Part shown: piece after piece, positions 1 to 8,649 of the stretch
How positions within the stretch are numbered: the first letter of the stretch is position 1
Layout: the number at the start of each line of letters is the position of its first letter
Assembly (NCBI GenBank): GCA_016874005.1
Contig: VGVQ01000005.1
Coordinates: 123,051 to 187,050, forward strand
Length of the DNA stretch: 64,000 nucleotides
Source of the DNA: Gemmatimonadota bacterium
GTDB lineage: Bacteria; Gemmatimonadota; Gemmatimonadetes; Gemmatimonadales; GWC2-71-9
Direction: 5' to 3'
The notes under the pieces: generated by a model
The model's database searches: none
Told to the model about the DNA's origin: nothing
The model's input: only the letters and a program-made list of their open reading frames with translations
Translations under genes and position numbers: made by a program

Positions 1-647
1 CGATTCAGGGTGAGGGTGGTTACGTGATACCGCCAGCCGAGTTCCTGCCGGCGTTGCGTTCGCTCTGCGATGCCCACGGGATCCTCCTGGTCTGCGACGA
101 GGTGCAGTCGGGCATCGGCCGCACCGGAAAGATGTTCGCGTCGGAGCACGCCGGGGTCGAACCCGACATCATCACGGTGGCCAAGGGCCTCGGGTCGGGG
201 ATGCCGATCGGCGCGTTCATCGCCAAGGAGTCGTTGATGACGTGGGGCGCCGGCGCGCACGGGACCACCTTCGGCGGGAACCCGGTTTCCTGCGCGGCTG
301 CCCTGGCGACCCTCGACCTGGTGGAGGGCCAGTACCGCGCCAACGCCGAGACATTGGGTCGCTACCTGCTGGACGGCGTTCACCGGCTGGGTGAGGAATT
401 CGCGGTCATCGGCGAGGTTCGCGGCCTGGGGCTCATGATCGGGATCGAGTTCGTCAAGGACCGAGCGACCCGCGAGCCCCATCCGGAGTTGGTCGCCGCG
501 CTGGTGCAGCGGGCATTCCAGCGGGGCCTGCTGCTGCTCTCCGCCGGGCGGAGCGCGCTTCGGTTGGCTCCGCCGCTCGTGATCGACCGGGAGGATGCCG
601 ACATCGCGCTCGGGCTGATCCGCGAGATCCTTCGGGAGCTGGCATAG
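1..647 (+). CDS. class III (acetylornithine/4-aminobutyrate-type) aminotransferase, 5'-truncated by window
   Basis: This is the C-terminal half of a fold-type I PLP aminotransferase of class III. The reading frame is open from base 3 (IQGEGGYV...), so the start lies outside the window. The family signature is clear: LLVCDEVQSGIGRTG contains the Asp that contacts the pyridine nitrogen, and TVAKGLGSGMPIGA contains the Schiff-base Lys. HGTTFGGNPVSCAAAL and RGLGLMIGIEF are the usual downstream conserved blocks. Members transfer the amino group of acetylornithine, ornithine or GABA to 2-oxoglutarate. The substrate cannot be fixed from this part. The TAG stop is followed by a 92-base gap before the next gene. 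Confidence 0.9.
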   Translation, partial: IQGEGGYVIPPAEFLPALRSLCDAHGILLVCDEVQSGIGRTGKMFASEHAGVEPDIITVAKGLGSGMPIGAFIAKESLMTWGAGAHGTTFGGNPVSCAAALATLDLVEGQYRANAETLGRYLLDGVHRLGEEFAVIGEVRGLGLMIGIEFVKDRATREPHPELVAALVQRAFQRGLLLLSAGRSALRLAPPLVIDREDADIALGLIREILRELA

Positions 648-739
648 CCCGACGACAGCATCGTCCAAATACCAGGGCGAGATTTCAGGGGAGCGAGACC
701 GCCTTTCTGTCCTGGCCAGCTCGCGGTACCTTTGGTCCG

Positions 740-1336
740 ATGCGTACGGAGCTGTTCAGGAAGGCCTGCCTGGCCGCGGCGGTGGCGCTCATCGCGGCAT
801 GGCCGGCGACGAGCGTCGTTGCCCAGACGGCCAGGCCCAGTCCCGCCCAAGCGGACGTCGAATTCCTGCAGGGAATGATCGCTCACCATTTCCAGGCCAT
901 CGTGATGGGCGAGTTGGTCCCCAAGCGGACCAAACACGGCCCGATCAACAGCTTGGCCGAGCGGATCATCGTGTCGCAGCGGGACGAGATCAAGTTCATG
1001 CGGCAGTGGTTGCTCGATCACGGCGCCCCGGCGCCCGATCCGCTCGCCCCCGGTGCCAATCGTCACGATCATCACCACGAGCTGATGCCGGGCATGCTGA
1101 CGCCCGAGGAGCTCGCCACGTTGCGGAAAGCGACCGGAACGGAGTTCGAGCGCCTGCTCCTCCAAGCCATGATCAGGCATCATGAAGGTGCCATTACCAT
1201 GGTGGCCAAACTGTTCGATTCGCCAGGCGGCGGCCAAGACCTGGTGGTCTACCGAATCGCCTCCGATGTGGAGGCCGATCAGCGTGCCGAGATCGCTCGG
1301 ATGCGCGCCTTACTCCAACCGATGGTCAACCAATGA
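740..1336 (+). CDS. exported DUF305 protein
   Basis: A 198-residue protein with an N-terminal signal peptide (hydrophobic stretch, cleavage near VVAQ-TA). It carries two copies of the DUF305 helical-bundle motif: MIAHHFQAIVM near residue 48 and MIRHHEGAITM near residue 140. The paired His-His motifs and a DHHHEL segment between them suggest metal binding, which is known or suspected for this ferritin-like family but not proven. The stop codon overlaps the ATG of the next gene (ATGA), so the two are very likely translated together. Function is otherwise unknown. Confidence 0.85.
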   Translation: MRTELFRKACLAAAVALIAAWPATSVVAQTARPSPAQADVEFLQGMIAHHFQAIVMGELVPKRTKHGPINSLAERIIVSQRDEIKFMRQWLLDHGAPAPDPLAPGANRHDHHHELMPGMLTPEELATLRKATGTEFERLLLQAMIRHHEGAITMVAKLFDSPGGGQDLVVYRIASDVEADQRAEIARMRALLQPMVNQ

Positions 1337-3144
1337 CGAAGCTGTTCCGCCTTTCGATATGCTCGGCCGTGTTGCTGTGGACCGGCGTCGTGGCGCCCGT
1401 CCCCGCGGCCGAGGCTCAGGATGTACCCAAGGCTCAACCGCTCCAGGCAAAGAAGCCGGCGGCCCGGCGAGACCCTCGAGTCGGGCTCAAGGCGGGCCTC
1501 TACGACGCCGGGGTGGCACTGCGCGGGTTGGAACTGGTAGCCGCCGCCAGGAAGCCGGCCGAGTTCGAGGATCCGGCGGGGCCCGGCAATTTCCTCTACA
1601 TGAACTCGGACCTGGCGTTTCGGGACAATCTGGTGTTCCAGGGCAGCTTCCACGGCTTCATGGTCTGGGATATCTCGACCCCCACTAATCCGGTGATTCG
1701 AAAGCTGTACCCGTGTCCCGGCGGCCAGGGCGATCCTTCGGTCTACGGGAATCTGCTGTTCCTCTCGGTCGAAATGCCGAACGGCCGGACCGATTGCGGC
1801 GGACAGGGTGTCCAGACGATGCAGGACAGCGTGGTGTCGGAGCGGTTCCGAGGGGTCCGGATCTTCGACATCAGCGATATCGATAATCCCAAGCAGATCA
1901 CCACGATCCAGACCTGTCGGGGGTCGCACACCCACACCTTGGTCACGGACCCTAACGACAAGGCGAACCTCTACGTCTACGTGTCCGGCACCGCCGGGGT
2001 CCGACCGGCGACCGAGCTGGCCGGCTGCAGCGGCCGGCCGGCGGAAGAGGATCCCAACACCTCGCTGTTCCAGGTCGAGGTGATCCAGGTGCCGCTCGAC
2101 CGGCCCCAGGACGCGAAGATCGTCAACATCGCGCGGGTCTTCGCCAATCCGGTGACCGGCAACCCGGACGGGTTGGCCAAGGCGGGCGATCACGGCCCGG
2201 GGACGCAGACCACCGCGCCGACCGACATGTGCCACGACATCACGGTCTATCCGGAGATGGGGTTGGCGGCCGGAGCGTGCTCGGGCAACGGGATTCTACT
2301 CGACATCCGCGACGCGGCGCGCCCCAAGCGGATCGCCGAGGTCGCCGATCCCAACTTCGCCTACTGGCACTCGGCCACGTTCAACAACGACGCCTCCACG
2401 GTGCTGTTCACCGACGAGTGGGGCGGCGGCATGGCTCCGCGGTGCCGGGCCACCGATAAGCCGACTTGGGGCGCGAACGCGATCTATACCCTGCGCGACG
2501 GAAAGCTCGAGCCCGCCAGCTTCTGGAAGATCCCGGCCGCGCAGTCGGAGACCGAGAACTGCGTGGCGCATAACGGGTCGATGATCCCGGTTCCGGGCCG
2601 AGACATCATGGTGCAGGGCTGGTATCAGGGCGGTCTGGCCCTGATCGACTTCACCAATCCCGCCAAACCGGTCGAGATCGGGTTCTTCGATCGAGGGCCG
2701 ATCTCCGCCGAGAAGATGTCGATGGGCGGTCATTGGTCGGCCTACTGGTACAACGGCTACGTGGTGGGGTCGGAGATCGCGCGGGGTCTCGATCTGCTCA
2801 AGCTCAGGCCCGGTCCGCTCCTCTCCAGGAACGAGATCGCGGCCGCCGAGTCGGTCCGGATGGGGCAGTTCAACGCTCAGCTGCAGGAGAAGTTCGTCTG
2901 GCCGCCGAGCTTCGCCGTGGCCCGTTCGTACCTCGACCAGTTGGTTCGCAACCGCGGCCTCGGCGCCGCGCGCACCTCCCGCATCGCCACGGCGCTGACC
3001 CGGGCCGAGCGGCTCCAGGGCGAGGAGCGCCGAGCCGCGCTGGAGCGGTTGGTGCCGCAGATCGAGGCCGACGCGGAACGGGCCGCCGACGGCGACCGGG
3101 TGCGGAAGCTGGCGGCGGCGGTCGCGGACCTGGCGAAAGCCTAA
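1333..3144 (+). CDS. exported LVIVD-repeat beta-propeller protein
   Basis: A 603-residue secreted protein: signal peptide in residues 1-29 (cleavage around AEAQ), then a repetitive beta-rich region with LVIVD-type blades such as FMVWDISTPTNP, VRIFDISDIDNPKQ and LIDFTNPAKPVEIGF. It has several Cys (CPGG, DCGG, CRGSH, MCHD), fitting an exported disulfide-bearing fold. The C-terminal 110 residues are helical and charged. It begins inside the stop of the DUF305 gene and ends in TAA within a CCTAACG motif. Pairing with a DUF305 protein suggests a shared periplasmic or surface task, which I cannot name. Confidence 0.85.
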   Translation: MTKLFRLSICSAVLLWTGVVAPVPAAEAQDVPKAQPLQAKKPAARRDPRVGLKAGLYDAGVALRGLELVAAARKPAEFEDPAGPGNFLYMNSDLAFRDNLVFQGSFHGFMVWDISTPTNPVIRKLYPCPGGQGDPSVYGNLLFLSVEMPNGRTDCGGQGVQTMQDSVVSERFRGVRIFDISDIDNPKQITTIQTCRGSHTHTLVTDPNDKANLYVYVSGTAGVRPATELAGCSGRPAEEDPNTSLFQVEVIQVPLDRPQDAKIVNIARVFANPVTGNPDGLAKAGDHGPGTQTTAPTDMCHDITVYPEMGLAAGACSGNGILLDIRDAARPKRIAEVADPNFAYWHSATFNNDASTVLFTDEWGGGMAPRCRATDKPTWGANAIYTLRDGKLEPASFWKIPAAQSETENCVAHNGSMIPVPGRDIMVQGWYQGGLALIDFTNPAKPVEIGFFDRGPISAEKMSMGGHWSAYWYNGYVVGSEIARGLDLLKLRPGPLLSRNEIAAAESVRMGQFNAQLQEKFVWPPSFAVARSYLDQLVRNRGLGAARTSRIATALTRAERLQGEERRAALERLVPQIEADAERAADGDRVRKLAAAVADLAKA

Positions 3145-3152
3145 CGGCATTC

Positions 3153-5669
3153 GTGACGGGCCGTCGCGGCGGTCGTCTCGTTCTCTGGTGCTCGCTGGCG
3201 GCGGCCGTCCCGGCCGCCGCCCAGCGAGAGCCGGTCCTCAAGCAAATCGCGGTCCCCCACAACTACTACTTCCGGGAGATGTACCTTCCCCAGCTGACCT
3301 CGGGGCCAGGGTGGGTCGCCTGGAGCCCCGATGGCCGCGAGCTGGCGTACTCGATGGGGGGGACGCTTTGGCGGCAGGTCCTCGGCGAACCCACCGCGGT
3401 TCAGCTCACCGATGGGCCGGGCTACGACTACCAACCCGACTGGTCGCCCGACGGACGCTCGGTGGTCTACGCTTCGTATCGCGACGACGCGATCTCGCTT
3501 CGGATCCTCGACCTCGGTACCGGACGTGACCACGCTCTCCTGGCGACTGGCGACGTCCATCTCGAGCCCCGCTGGTCGCCGGATGGTTCGCGCATCGCGT
3601 TCGTGTCGACCGGCTATCGGGGGCGTTGGCATGTGTTCGTCGCCGACGTTCGCGATGGCGCCATCGTGGGCGAGCCCACCCGGATCACGGTCGATCGCGA
3701 CAGCGGATTGCCCCGCTATTACTACAGCGTCTACGATCATTATCTCTCACCCACGTGGTCGCCTGACGGCCGCGAGCTGATCCTCATCTCGAACACCGGT
3801 CGGATCTGGGGAACGGGCGGCTTCTGGCGGGTGGAGGCTCGGCCCGAGGCGGTACCCCGGCAGATCTGGTACGAGGAGACCACCTGGAAGGCGCGACCCG
3901 ACTGGGCCAGAGACGGCAAGCGGGTCGTCTACAGCTCGTACCTCGGGCGGCAGCGGAACCAGCTCTGGCTGATGACCGCCGAGGGCGGCGACCCCTTCCA
4001 ACTCACCTATGGCGACCACGACGCGACCAACCCCCGCTGGTCGCCGGACGGTCGCCGGATTGCCTTCATCAGCAACGAGTCCGGGAACACCGCCATCCGG
4101 GTCGTGGAGGTGCCTGGCGGACCTCCCCGGCCGGTCGAGCCCACCCGGCTCGTCTATCGAGCCCAACGGCAACCGCTGACGATCGCCGTCACCGCCGGTT
4201 CGGGGAGCCCGATCCCGGCCCGGATTTCGGTGACCGGCGACGATGGCCGCGGCCATGTGCCCCGGACGGCGTGGGCCCATGGGGACGACGGCTTCGATCG
4301 ATCCACTCGGCGATTCGAGTTGAGCTACTTCCACAGCGCCGGAACCGCGACGCTCGAGCTGGCTCCGGGCCGGTACCTGATCGAGACGACCCGCGGGCTC
4401 GAGTTCGATCGCGAGATCGATACCGTCGTCATCGGCGATCGCCCCCGTCGCCTGACCGTGCGCTTGAGGCGGCTCGCCAACCTCCCGGCCAGCGGCTGGT
4501 GGAGCGGCGATCTCCACGTCCACATGAACTACGGTGGCCACTACCGGAACACGCCCGCCCGACTCCGGTTCCAGGCCGAAGCCGAAGATCTCCACCTGGT
4601 CGAGAACCTGATCGTCAACAAGGAAGCCCGGATTCCCGATATCGGTTCCTTCGCGCCGGGGCTCGATCCGGTTTCCACGGCCGCGACCTTGATCAAGCAC
4701 GACGAGGAGTACCACACCAGCTATTGGGGTCACTCGGCGCAGCTCGGGCTGCGGGAATTTCTGCTCCCGAACTATGCCGCCTACACCAACACCGCCGCGG
4801 CCAGCCTCTTTCCACACAACAGCGAAATCTTCGCGCGGGCGCGGCGTCAGGGAGCGCTCAACGGGTACGTGCACCCGTTCGAATCGGTGCCCGATTTCGC
4901 CGCGGGCGAGACGCTACGCCATGCCCTGCCGATCGACGCGGCGTTAGGGCTGGTCGACTATATCGAGGTGGTCGGCTTCAGCGACCATCTGGCCACGGCC
5001 GCGATCTGGTATCGACTGCTCAACACCGGCGTCCGGCTCCCGGCCGGCGCGGGTACCGACGCGATGGCGAACTTCGCCTCGCTCCGCGGCCCGGTGGGAA
5101 TGGGCCGGGTGTACGTCGGGAGCGGCCGGCTCGAGTACCGGGCCTGGCTCGAGGCGCTGAAGCGGGGCCGCACCATGGCCACCAACGGCCCGCTGGTCAG
5201 CTTCGCGCTCGGGGACGCCGAGCCCGGCGGTGAGATTCGGCTGGCCCGGCCGGGGCGGCTGATGGCCCGGGTGTCGCTCCGCTCGATCGTGCCGGTCGAC
5301 TCGCTCGAGATCATCGGCAATGGCCAAGTGGTGCGACGAATCCCGCTGTCGGCCGATGGGCGGCGGGCCGACGCCCTGGTCCCGCTCGAGATAACCAAGA
5401 GCGGCTGGTACACGGCCCGAGCATTCAGCCGGCAGGCGCGTCACCCGGTGCTCGACATCTATCCGTTCGGGACGACGAGCCCGGTCTACGTGACCGTGGC
5501 GGGCGCCCCGATCCGGTCGGTCGAGGACGCTCGGTTCTTCTTGTCGTGGCTGGCCGGACTGGAAACCGAAGCTCGCCGGCACCGGGACTGGAACTCGACC
5601 GCGGAGCGCGATCGGGTGATGAATGATGTCGCCCAGGCCAAGGCCTTCTTCGAGGAGCGAGCCAGATGA
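3153..5669 (+). CDS. exported TolB-like propeller fused to CehA/McbA-type PHP metallohydrolase
   Basis: I place the start at GTG 3153, eight bases after the previous stop. The frame is open much further upstream, but that part is antisense-like shadow over the LVIVD gene. This start gives a signal peptide (LVLWCSLAAAVPAAAQ) and 838 residues. Residues 45-330 contain at least six PD40/WD40 blades with the WSPDGR core. From about residue 448, GDLHVHMNYGG begins a PHP-like metallohydrolase region of the CehA/McbA type, whose His residues bind catalytic metal. Known relatives hydrolyse carbamates or phosphoesters, but most are uncharacterised. Substrate unknown. It lies in one run with the LVIVD gene upstream and the amidohydrolase downstream. 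Confidence 0.8.
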   Translation: MTGRRGGRLVLWCSLAAAVPAAAQREPVLKQIAVPHNYYFREMYLPQLTSGPGWVAWSPDGRELAYSMGGTLWRQVLGEPTAVQLTDGPGYDYQPDWSPDGRSVVYASYRDDAISLRILDLGTGRDHALLATGDVHLEPRWSPDGSRIAFVSTGYRGRWHVFVADVRDGAIVGEPTRITVDRDSGLPRYYYSVYDHYLSPTWSPDGRELILISNTGRIWGTGGFWRVEARPEAVPRQIWYEETTWKARPDWARDGKRVVYSSYLGRQRNQLWLMTAEGGDPFQLTYGDHDATNPRWSPDGRRIAFISNESGNTAIRVVEVPGGPPRPVEPTRLVYRAQRQPLTIAVTAGSGSPIPARISVTGDDGRGHVPRTAWAHGDDGFDRSTRRFELSYFHSAGTATLELAPGRYLIETTRGLEFDREIDTVVIGDRPRRLTVRLRRLANLPASGWWSGDLHVHMNYGGHYRNTPARLRFQAEAEDLHLVENLIVNKEARIPDIGSFAPGLDPVSTAATLIKHDEEYHTSYWGHSAQLGLREFLLPNYAAYTNTAAASLFPHNSEIFARARRQGALNGYVHPFESVPDFAAGETLRHALPIDAALGLVDYIEVVGFSDHLATAAIWYRLLNTGVRLPAGAGTDAMANFASLRGPVGMGRVYVGSGRLEYRAWLEALKRGRTMATNGPLVSFALGDAEPGGEIRLARPGRLMARVSLRSIVPVDSLEIIGNGQVVRRIPLSADGRRADALVPLEITKSGWYTARAFSRQARHPVLDIYPFGTTSPVYVTVAGAPIRSVEDARFFLSWLAGLETEARRHRDWNSTAERDRVMNDVAQAKAFFEERAR

Positions 5670-5768
5670 AGCTGGTGGCGCTTGGCCGCTGATGCCGGTT
5701 CACCAGACCGTCTTCGAGTTGGTCTCGCCGGGTTTCTTCGCGGAGAACCCAGTCATCGCTTTGCCCCG

Positions 5769-7064
5769 GTGAGACCCGTTTGGGTGGTTGGCGTCGCCGC
5801 GGTCTGGGCGATCGCGACCGCGGGCCCAGTTTCGGCGACCCAGCAGGTCACCGTCATTCGAGCCGCCCGGGTGCTCGACGTCGTGACGGGTCGCCTTCTC
5901 AGGGACCGGCAAGTCGAGGTCCAGGCGGACACCGTCGTCGCGGTGAGGAGGTGGCGTCCGGTGCCCCGAGCCCGAGTGGTTGAGTTAGGCACCGCGACGC
6001 TCCTCCCGGGTCTGATCGACCTGCATACTCATCTCGTCGGCGACATCCAGAGTGCCTCGCCGACGGCCCCGCTGGAATCGACGCCAGAGGACGATGTCCT
6101 GATCGGCGCGACGAACGCCCGCAAGACGCTGCTGGCGGGCTTCACCACGGTACGGGACGTGGGGACCTATCGTGGCCTGCTCGACGTGGCGCTCAAACGG
6201 GCCATCGAGTCGGGGCAGATCGACGGGCCGCGGATGTCGGTGGCCGGAGCCTACCTCACCAAGCCGGGCGGTGGCGGCGAAGTCACCGGGCTTCCGGCGG
6301 GGCAGGTGCCACCACCGCCGTTTCGGATGGGCGTGGTGGCCACGCCGGCGGAGGCCCGCGAGGCGGTGCGGCGGCTCCTGGAGGGCGGGGCCGATTTCAT
6401 CAAGGTCATCGCCACCGGGGCAGTCCTCACCGTGGGGACGGAGCCCGGCGAGATCGAGATCGATGCCGCGACGCTCCGGGCCGTCGTCGAGGAGGCCCGC
6501 CGCCGAGGCAGCTATGTGACGGCGCACGCCCATGGAGCGGCGGGCATCGCGCAGGCGGTTCGGGCCGGGGTGCGTTCGATCGAGCACGGGTCGCTGCTCG
6601 ACGACGACGGGATCGCCCTGATGGCCAGCGCCGGGACCTGGCTCGTCGCCGACATCTACAACGGCGACTACATTCGCGAAGTCGGCCGGCGCGACGGGTG
6701 GCCGGAAGAGACGATGCGGAAGAACGAGGAGACCACCGATGCCCAGCGGCGCGCCTTCCGCCGGGCGGTGCGGGCCGGGGTGCCGATCGGCTACGGCACC
6801 GATGCCGGGGTCTATCCCCACGGCGACAACGCCAAGCAATTTCGGTACCTGGTGGAACATGGGATGACTCCGCTCGCCGCGATTCGGTCGGCCACCATCG
6901 AGGCAGCCCGGTTGATGGGCTGGGAGGGCCGGGTCGGGGCGATCGTGCCGGGCGCCAAAGCCGACCTGATCGCGGTTCCCGGCAATCCGCTGGCCGACGT
7001 GACCGTGTTGGAGCGGCCGTTCTTCGTGATGAAAGGCGGGGCGATGATGAGGAACGACCAATGA
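5769..7064 (+). CDS. exported metal-dependent amidohydrolase (imidazolonepropionase/prolidase-like)
   Basis: An amidohydrolase-superfamily enzyme of 431 residues from GTG 5769, which gives a clean signal peptide (VWVVGVAAVWAIATAGPVSA). A TTG at 5682 is an alternative but adds an atypical extension. The metal-site series is complete: DLHTHL (HxH), FIKVIATG (bridging Lys), TAHAHG and IEHGS (two His), GYGTDAG (catalytic Asp). This pattern matches the imidazolonepropionase/Xaa-Pro dipeptidase group, many of which are secreted dipeptidases. The exact substrate is not readable. The stop overlaps the ATG of the downstream amidinotransferase-family gene. Confidence 0.88.
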   Translation: MRPVWVVGVAAVWAIATAGPVSATQQVTVIRAARVLDVVTGRLLRDRQVEVQADTVVAVRRWRPVPRARVVELGTATLLPGLIDLHTHLVGDIQSASPTAPLESTPEDDVLIGATNARKTLLAGFTTVRDVGTYRGLLDVALKRAIESGQIDGPRMSVAGAYLTKPGGGGEVTGLPAGQVPPPPFRMGVVATPAEAREAVRRLLEGGADFIKVIATGAVLTVGTEPGEIEIDAATLRAVVEEARRRGSYVTAHAHGAAGIAQAVRAGVRSIEHGSLLDDDGIALMASAGTWLVADIYNGDYIREVGRRDGWPEETMRKNEETTDAQRRAFRRAVRAGVPIGYGTDAGVYPHGDNAKQFRYLVEHGMTPLAAIRSATIEAARLMGWEGRVGAIVPGAKADLIAVPGNPLADVTVLERPFFVMKGGAMMRNDQ

Positions 7065-7924
7065 CCAAGTCGTACGGCGGGCAGACGATGTGGGGGCCGC
7101 TTCGTCGGGTGGTGGTTCGCCGCCCCGACGCCGCGTTCGGGGCCGCCGATCCAGCCCGGTGGCACTATACCGAACGCCCCAACCTGACCGCCGCCTGCGG
7201 CGAGCATCAGGCGTTCGTCGAGACCCTGATGCAAACCGGCGCGGAGATCGTCTTCCACGACGAACCGCTGGCCGATCACGCCGACGCGATCTTCTGCCAC
7301 GACCCGGTGTTGGTGGCCGACAACGGCGCGATTCTGCTGCGGATGGGAAAGCCGCTCAGGCGAGGGGAGGAGGAAGCGTTAGGCAGGACTCTGGCCGGGG
7401 CCGGGGTGCCGATCGCGGGACGGCTCGACGGTGACGCCTTGGCCGAATCGGGCGACCTGATGTGGCTCGATCCCTCGACCTTGGCCGCGGGGATCGGGTT
7501 CCGGACCAACGAGGCCGGGATCGAGAGTTTGAGACGGTTGCTGCCGGCCGGGGTTCGAGTCCTCCCGGTCCCGCTCCCGTACTTCCAGGGACCGGAGTCC
7601 TGTCTCCACCTGATGTCGCTGATCAGCATGGTCGACCGGGACCTGGCCGTAGGATACCCCACCCTGATGCCGGTGACCTTCGTCCAGGAACTCGAGCGGC
7701 GCGGGATCGCGCTGGTCGAGGTCTCCGACCGGGAGTTCCTCACCATGGCCACCAACGTCCTGGCCCTGGCTCCACGTCATTGTCTGATGCTGGAGGGCAA
7801 CCCAGAAACCCAGGCCAAGTTGGAGCGAGCGGGCTGTCTGGTACGAACCTATCGGGGACGGGAACTGTCGCTCAAAGCCGAGGGCGGCGCGACCTGCCTG
7901 ACCAGGCCGGTCCTCCGCGGGTAA
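7061..7924 (+). CDS. arginine deiminase / dimethylarginine dimethylaminohydrolase-family amidinotransferase
   Basis: The ATG at 7061 overlaps the previous stop (ATGA) and gives 287 residues, the usual length for DDAH-like enzymes. The pentein-fold catalytic set is visible: E129 in ALAESGDLMWL, H183 in SCLHLMSL and C279 in GGATCLTRP near the C terminus. The family hydrolyses guanidino groups (arginine, methylarginines) or transfers amidines through a Cys-linked intermediate. No signal peptide, so cytosolic. Coupling to an exported amidohydrolase suggests use of arginine-containing peptides or derivatives, which is an inference. It could equally be an ornithine-cyclodeaminase-like or other pentein hydrolase. 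Confidence 0.85.
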   Translation: MTKSYGGQTMWGPLRRVVVRRPDAAFGAADPARWHYTERPNLTAACGEHQAFVETLMQTGAEIVFHDEPLADHADAIFCHDPVLVADNGAILLRMGKPLRRGEEEALGRTLAGAGVPIAGRLDGDALAESGDLMWLDPSTLAAGIGFRTNEAGIESLRRLLPAGVRVLPVPLPYFQGPESCLHLMSLISMVDRDLAVGYPTLMPVTFVQELERRGIALVEVSDREFLTMATNVLALAPRHCLMLEGNPETQAKLERAGCLVRTYRGRELSLKAEGGATCLTRPVLRG

Positions 7925-8075
7925 TGCTCCCGACCGGTCTGGGCCGGCGCTATCATTGAGATGGCTCGTTCGCTCGCTCCAGCCACACTCGGTGCCCAAC
8001 CATGCGACTCGTCAACCCGCTAGCCAGCCGACTTGGCGTCACCCACGTCATCGCGCCCACCACGAGGTCCACGCC

Positions 8076-8639
8076 ATGACCTGGATCAAGACGGTCCCGC
8101 TCGCCGAGGGCGGCGAAGCTCTCCGCGCGGCGGTCGAAGGCCAGATGGGGCTCTACCCCGCGGAGTACAACCAGCCGGTCCACCCGACCGGCGATGGCGC
8201 CTCGGGCATCGTCTCCTCTCACAGCATGATGCCCGAGGTACTGTATCACGCCTTCTCCACCTTCGGCGCGCTGATGGCTCCCGATCTCCCGCTGGCGCGA
8301 CGCCATCACGAGATGATCGCGACGGTGGTCTCGGTCACCAACCGGTGCCGCTATTGAATCGACTCTCACGCAGAGTTTCTGCGTCGGGTGACGGTGGACC
8401 AGGGGTTGATCGAAGCGATCGAGCGTGACTACACCACGGCCGCGATCACGGCAGCCGAGCGCGCGATGCTCGACTACGTGGTCCAGGTGACCAAGGATGC
8501 CACCAGGATCACGCCGGACCACCACGCCGAACTCCGGCGCCACGGCTTCGACGACAAGGCGATCCTCCAGATCACCCTGATCGCCGCCTGGTTCAACTAC
8601 ATCAATCGAGTCGCCGACGCGCTCGGCGTGGGACGTTGA
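8076..8639 (+). CDS. AhpD-like peroxidase-related selenoprotein (in-frame UGA = Sec94)
   Basis: Read through the TGA at 8355-8357, this frame encodes 187 residues of the AhpD/carboxymuconolactone decarboxylase fold. Homologous peroxidase-related enzymes have the motif NxCxYCxxxH; here it reads NRCRY-TGA-IDSH, so the UGA falls exactly on the second redox Cys (C91, position 94, H98). The protein continues in frame with typical family sequence after it ([40 protein letters not shown]). The start ATG 8076 has a GAGG 7 bases upstream. A 6-bp hairpin with an AGTTT loop begins 10 bases after the UGA, as expected of a bacterial SECIS element. AhpD-like selenoproteins are known in bacteria. The alternative is a nonsense mutation or sequencing error. 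Expected role: thiol/selenol-dependent peroxide reduction in the cytosol. Confidence 0.75.
8368..8384 (+). promoter_or_regulatory. SECIS-like hairpin downstream of in-frame UGA
   Basis: ACGCAG (8368-8373), loop AGTTT (8374-8378) and CTGCGT (8379-8384) form a perfect 6-bp stem. Below a C-C mismatch the stem extends by about three more pairs, including G-T wobbles. The loop has G at its second base and begins 16 bases after the UGA. This matches the rule for bacterial SECIS elements (apical loop with G in its first two bases, a fixed short distance after UGA), which bind SelB. It lies within coding sequence. Confidence 0.65.
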
Positions 8640-8649
8640 GTCGGATTAC

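Noticed and set aside
380..1237. Minus-strand frame of 285 codons across the aminotransferase end and the DUF305 gene
   Set aside because: Spans two genes of opposite strand with clear domains. Composition is that of a shadow frame.
2733..3152. Upstream extension of the propeller/PHP gene over the LVIVD gene
   Set aside because: The extra 140 residues are Arg/Ala/Gly-rich shadow sequence. GTG 3153 gives a proper signal peptide just after the previous stop.
8388..8639. Separate 83-residue gene for the C-terminal half of the AhpD-like protein
   Set aside because: It is in frame with the N-terminal half, starts mid-domain and lacks a ribosome site. It is better explained as read-through of the UGA.
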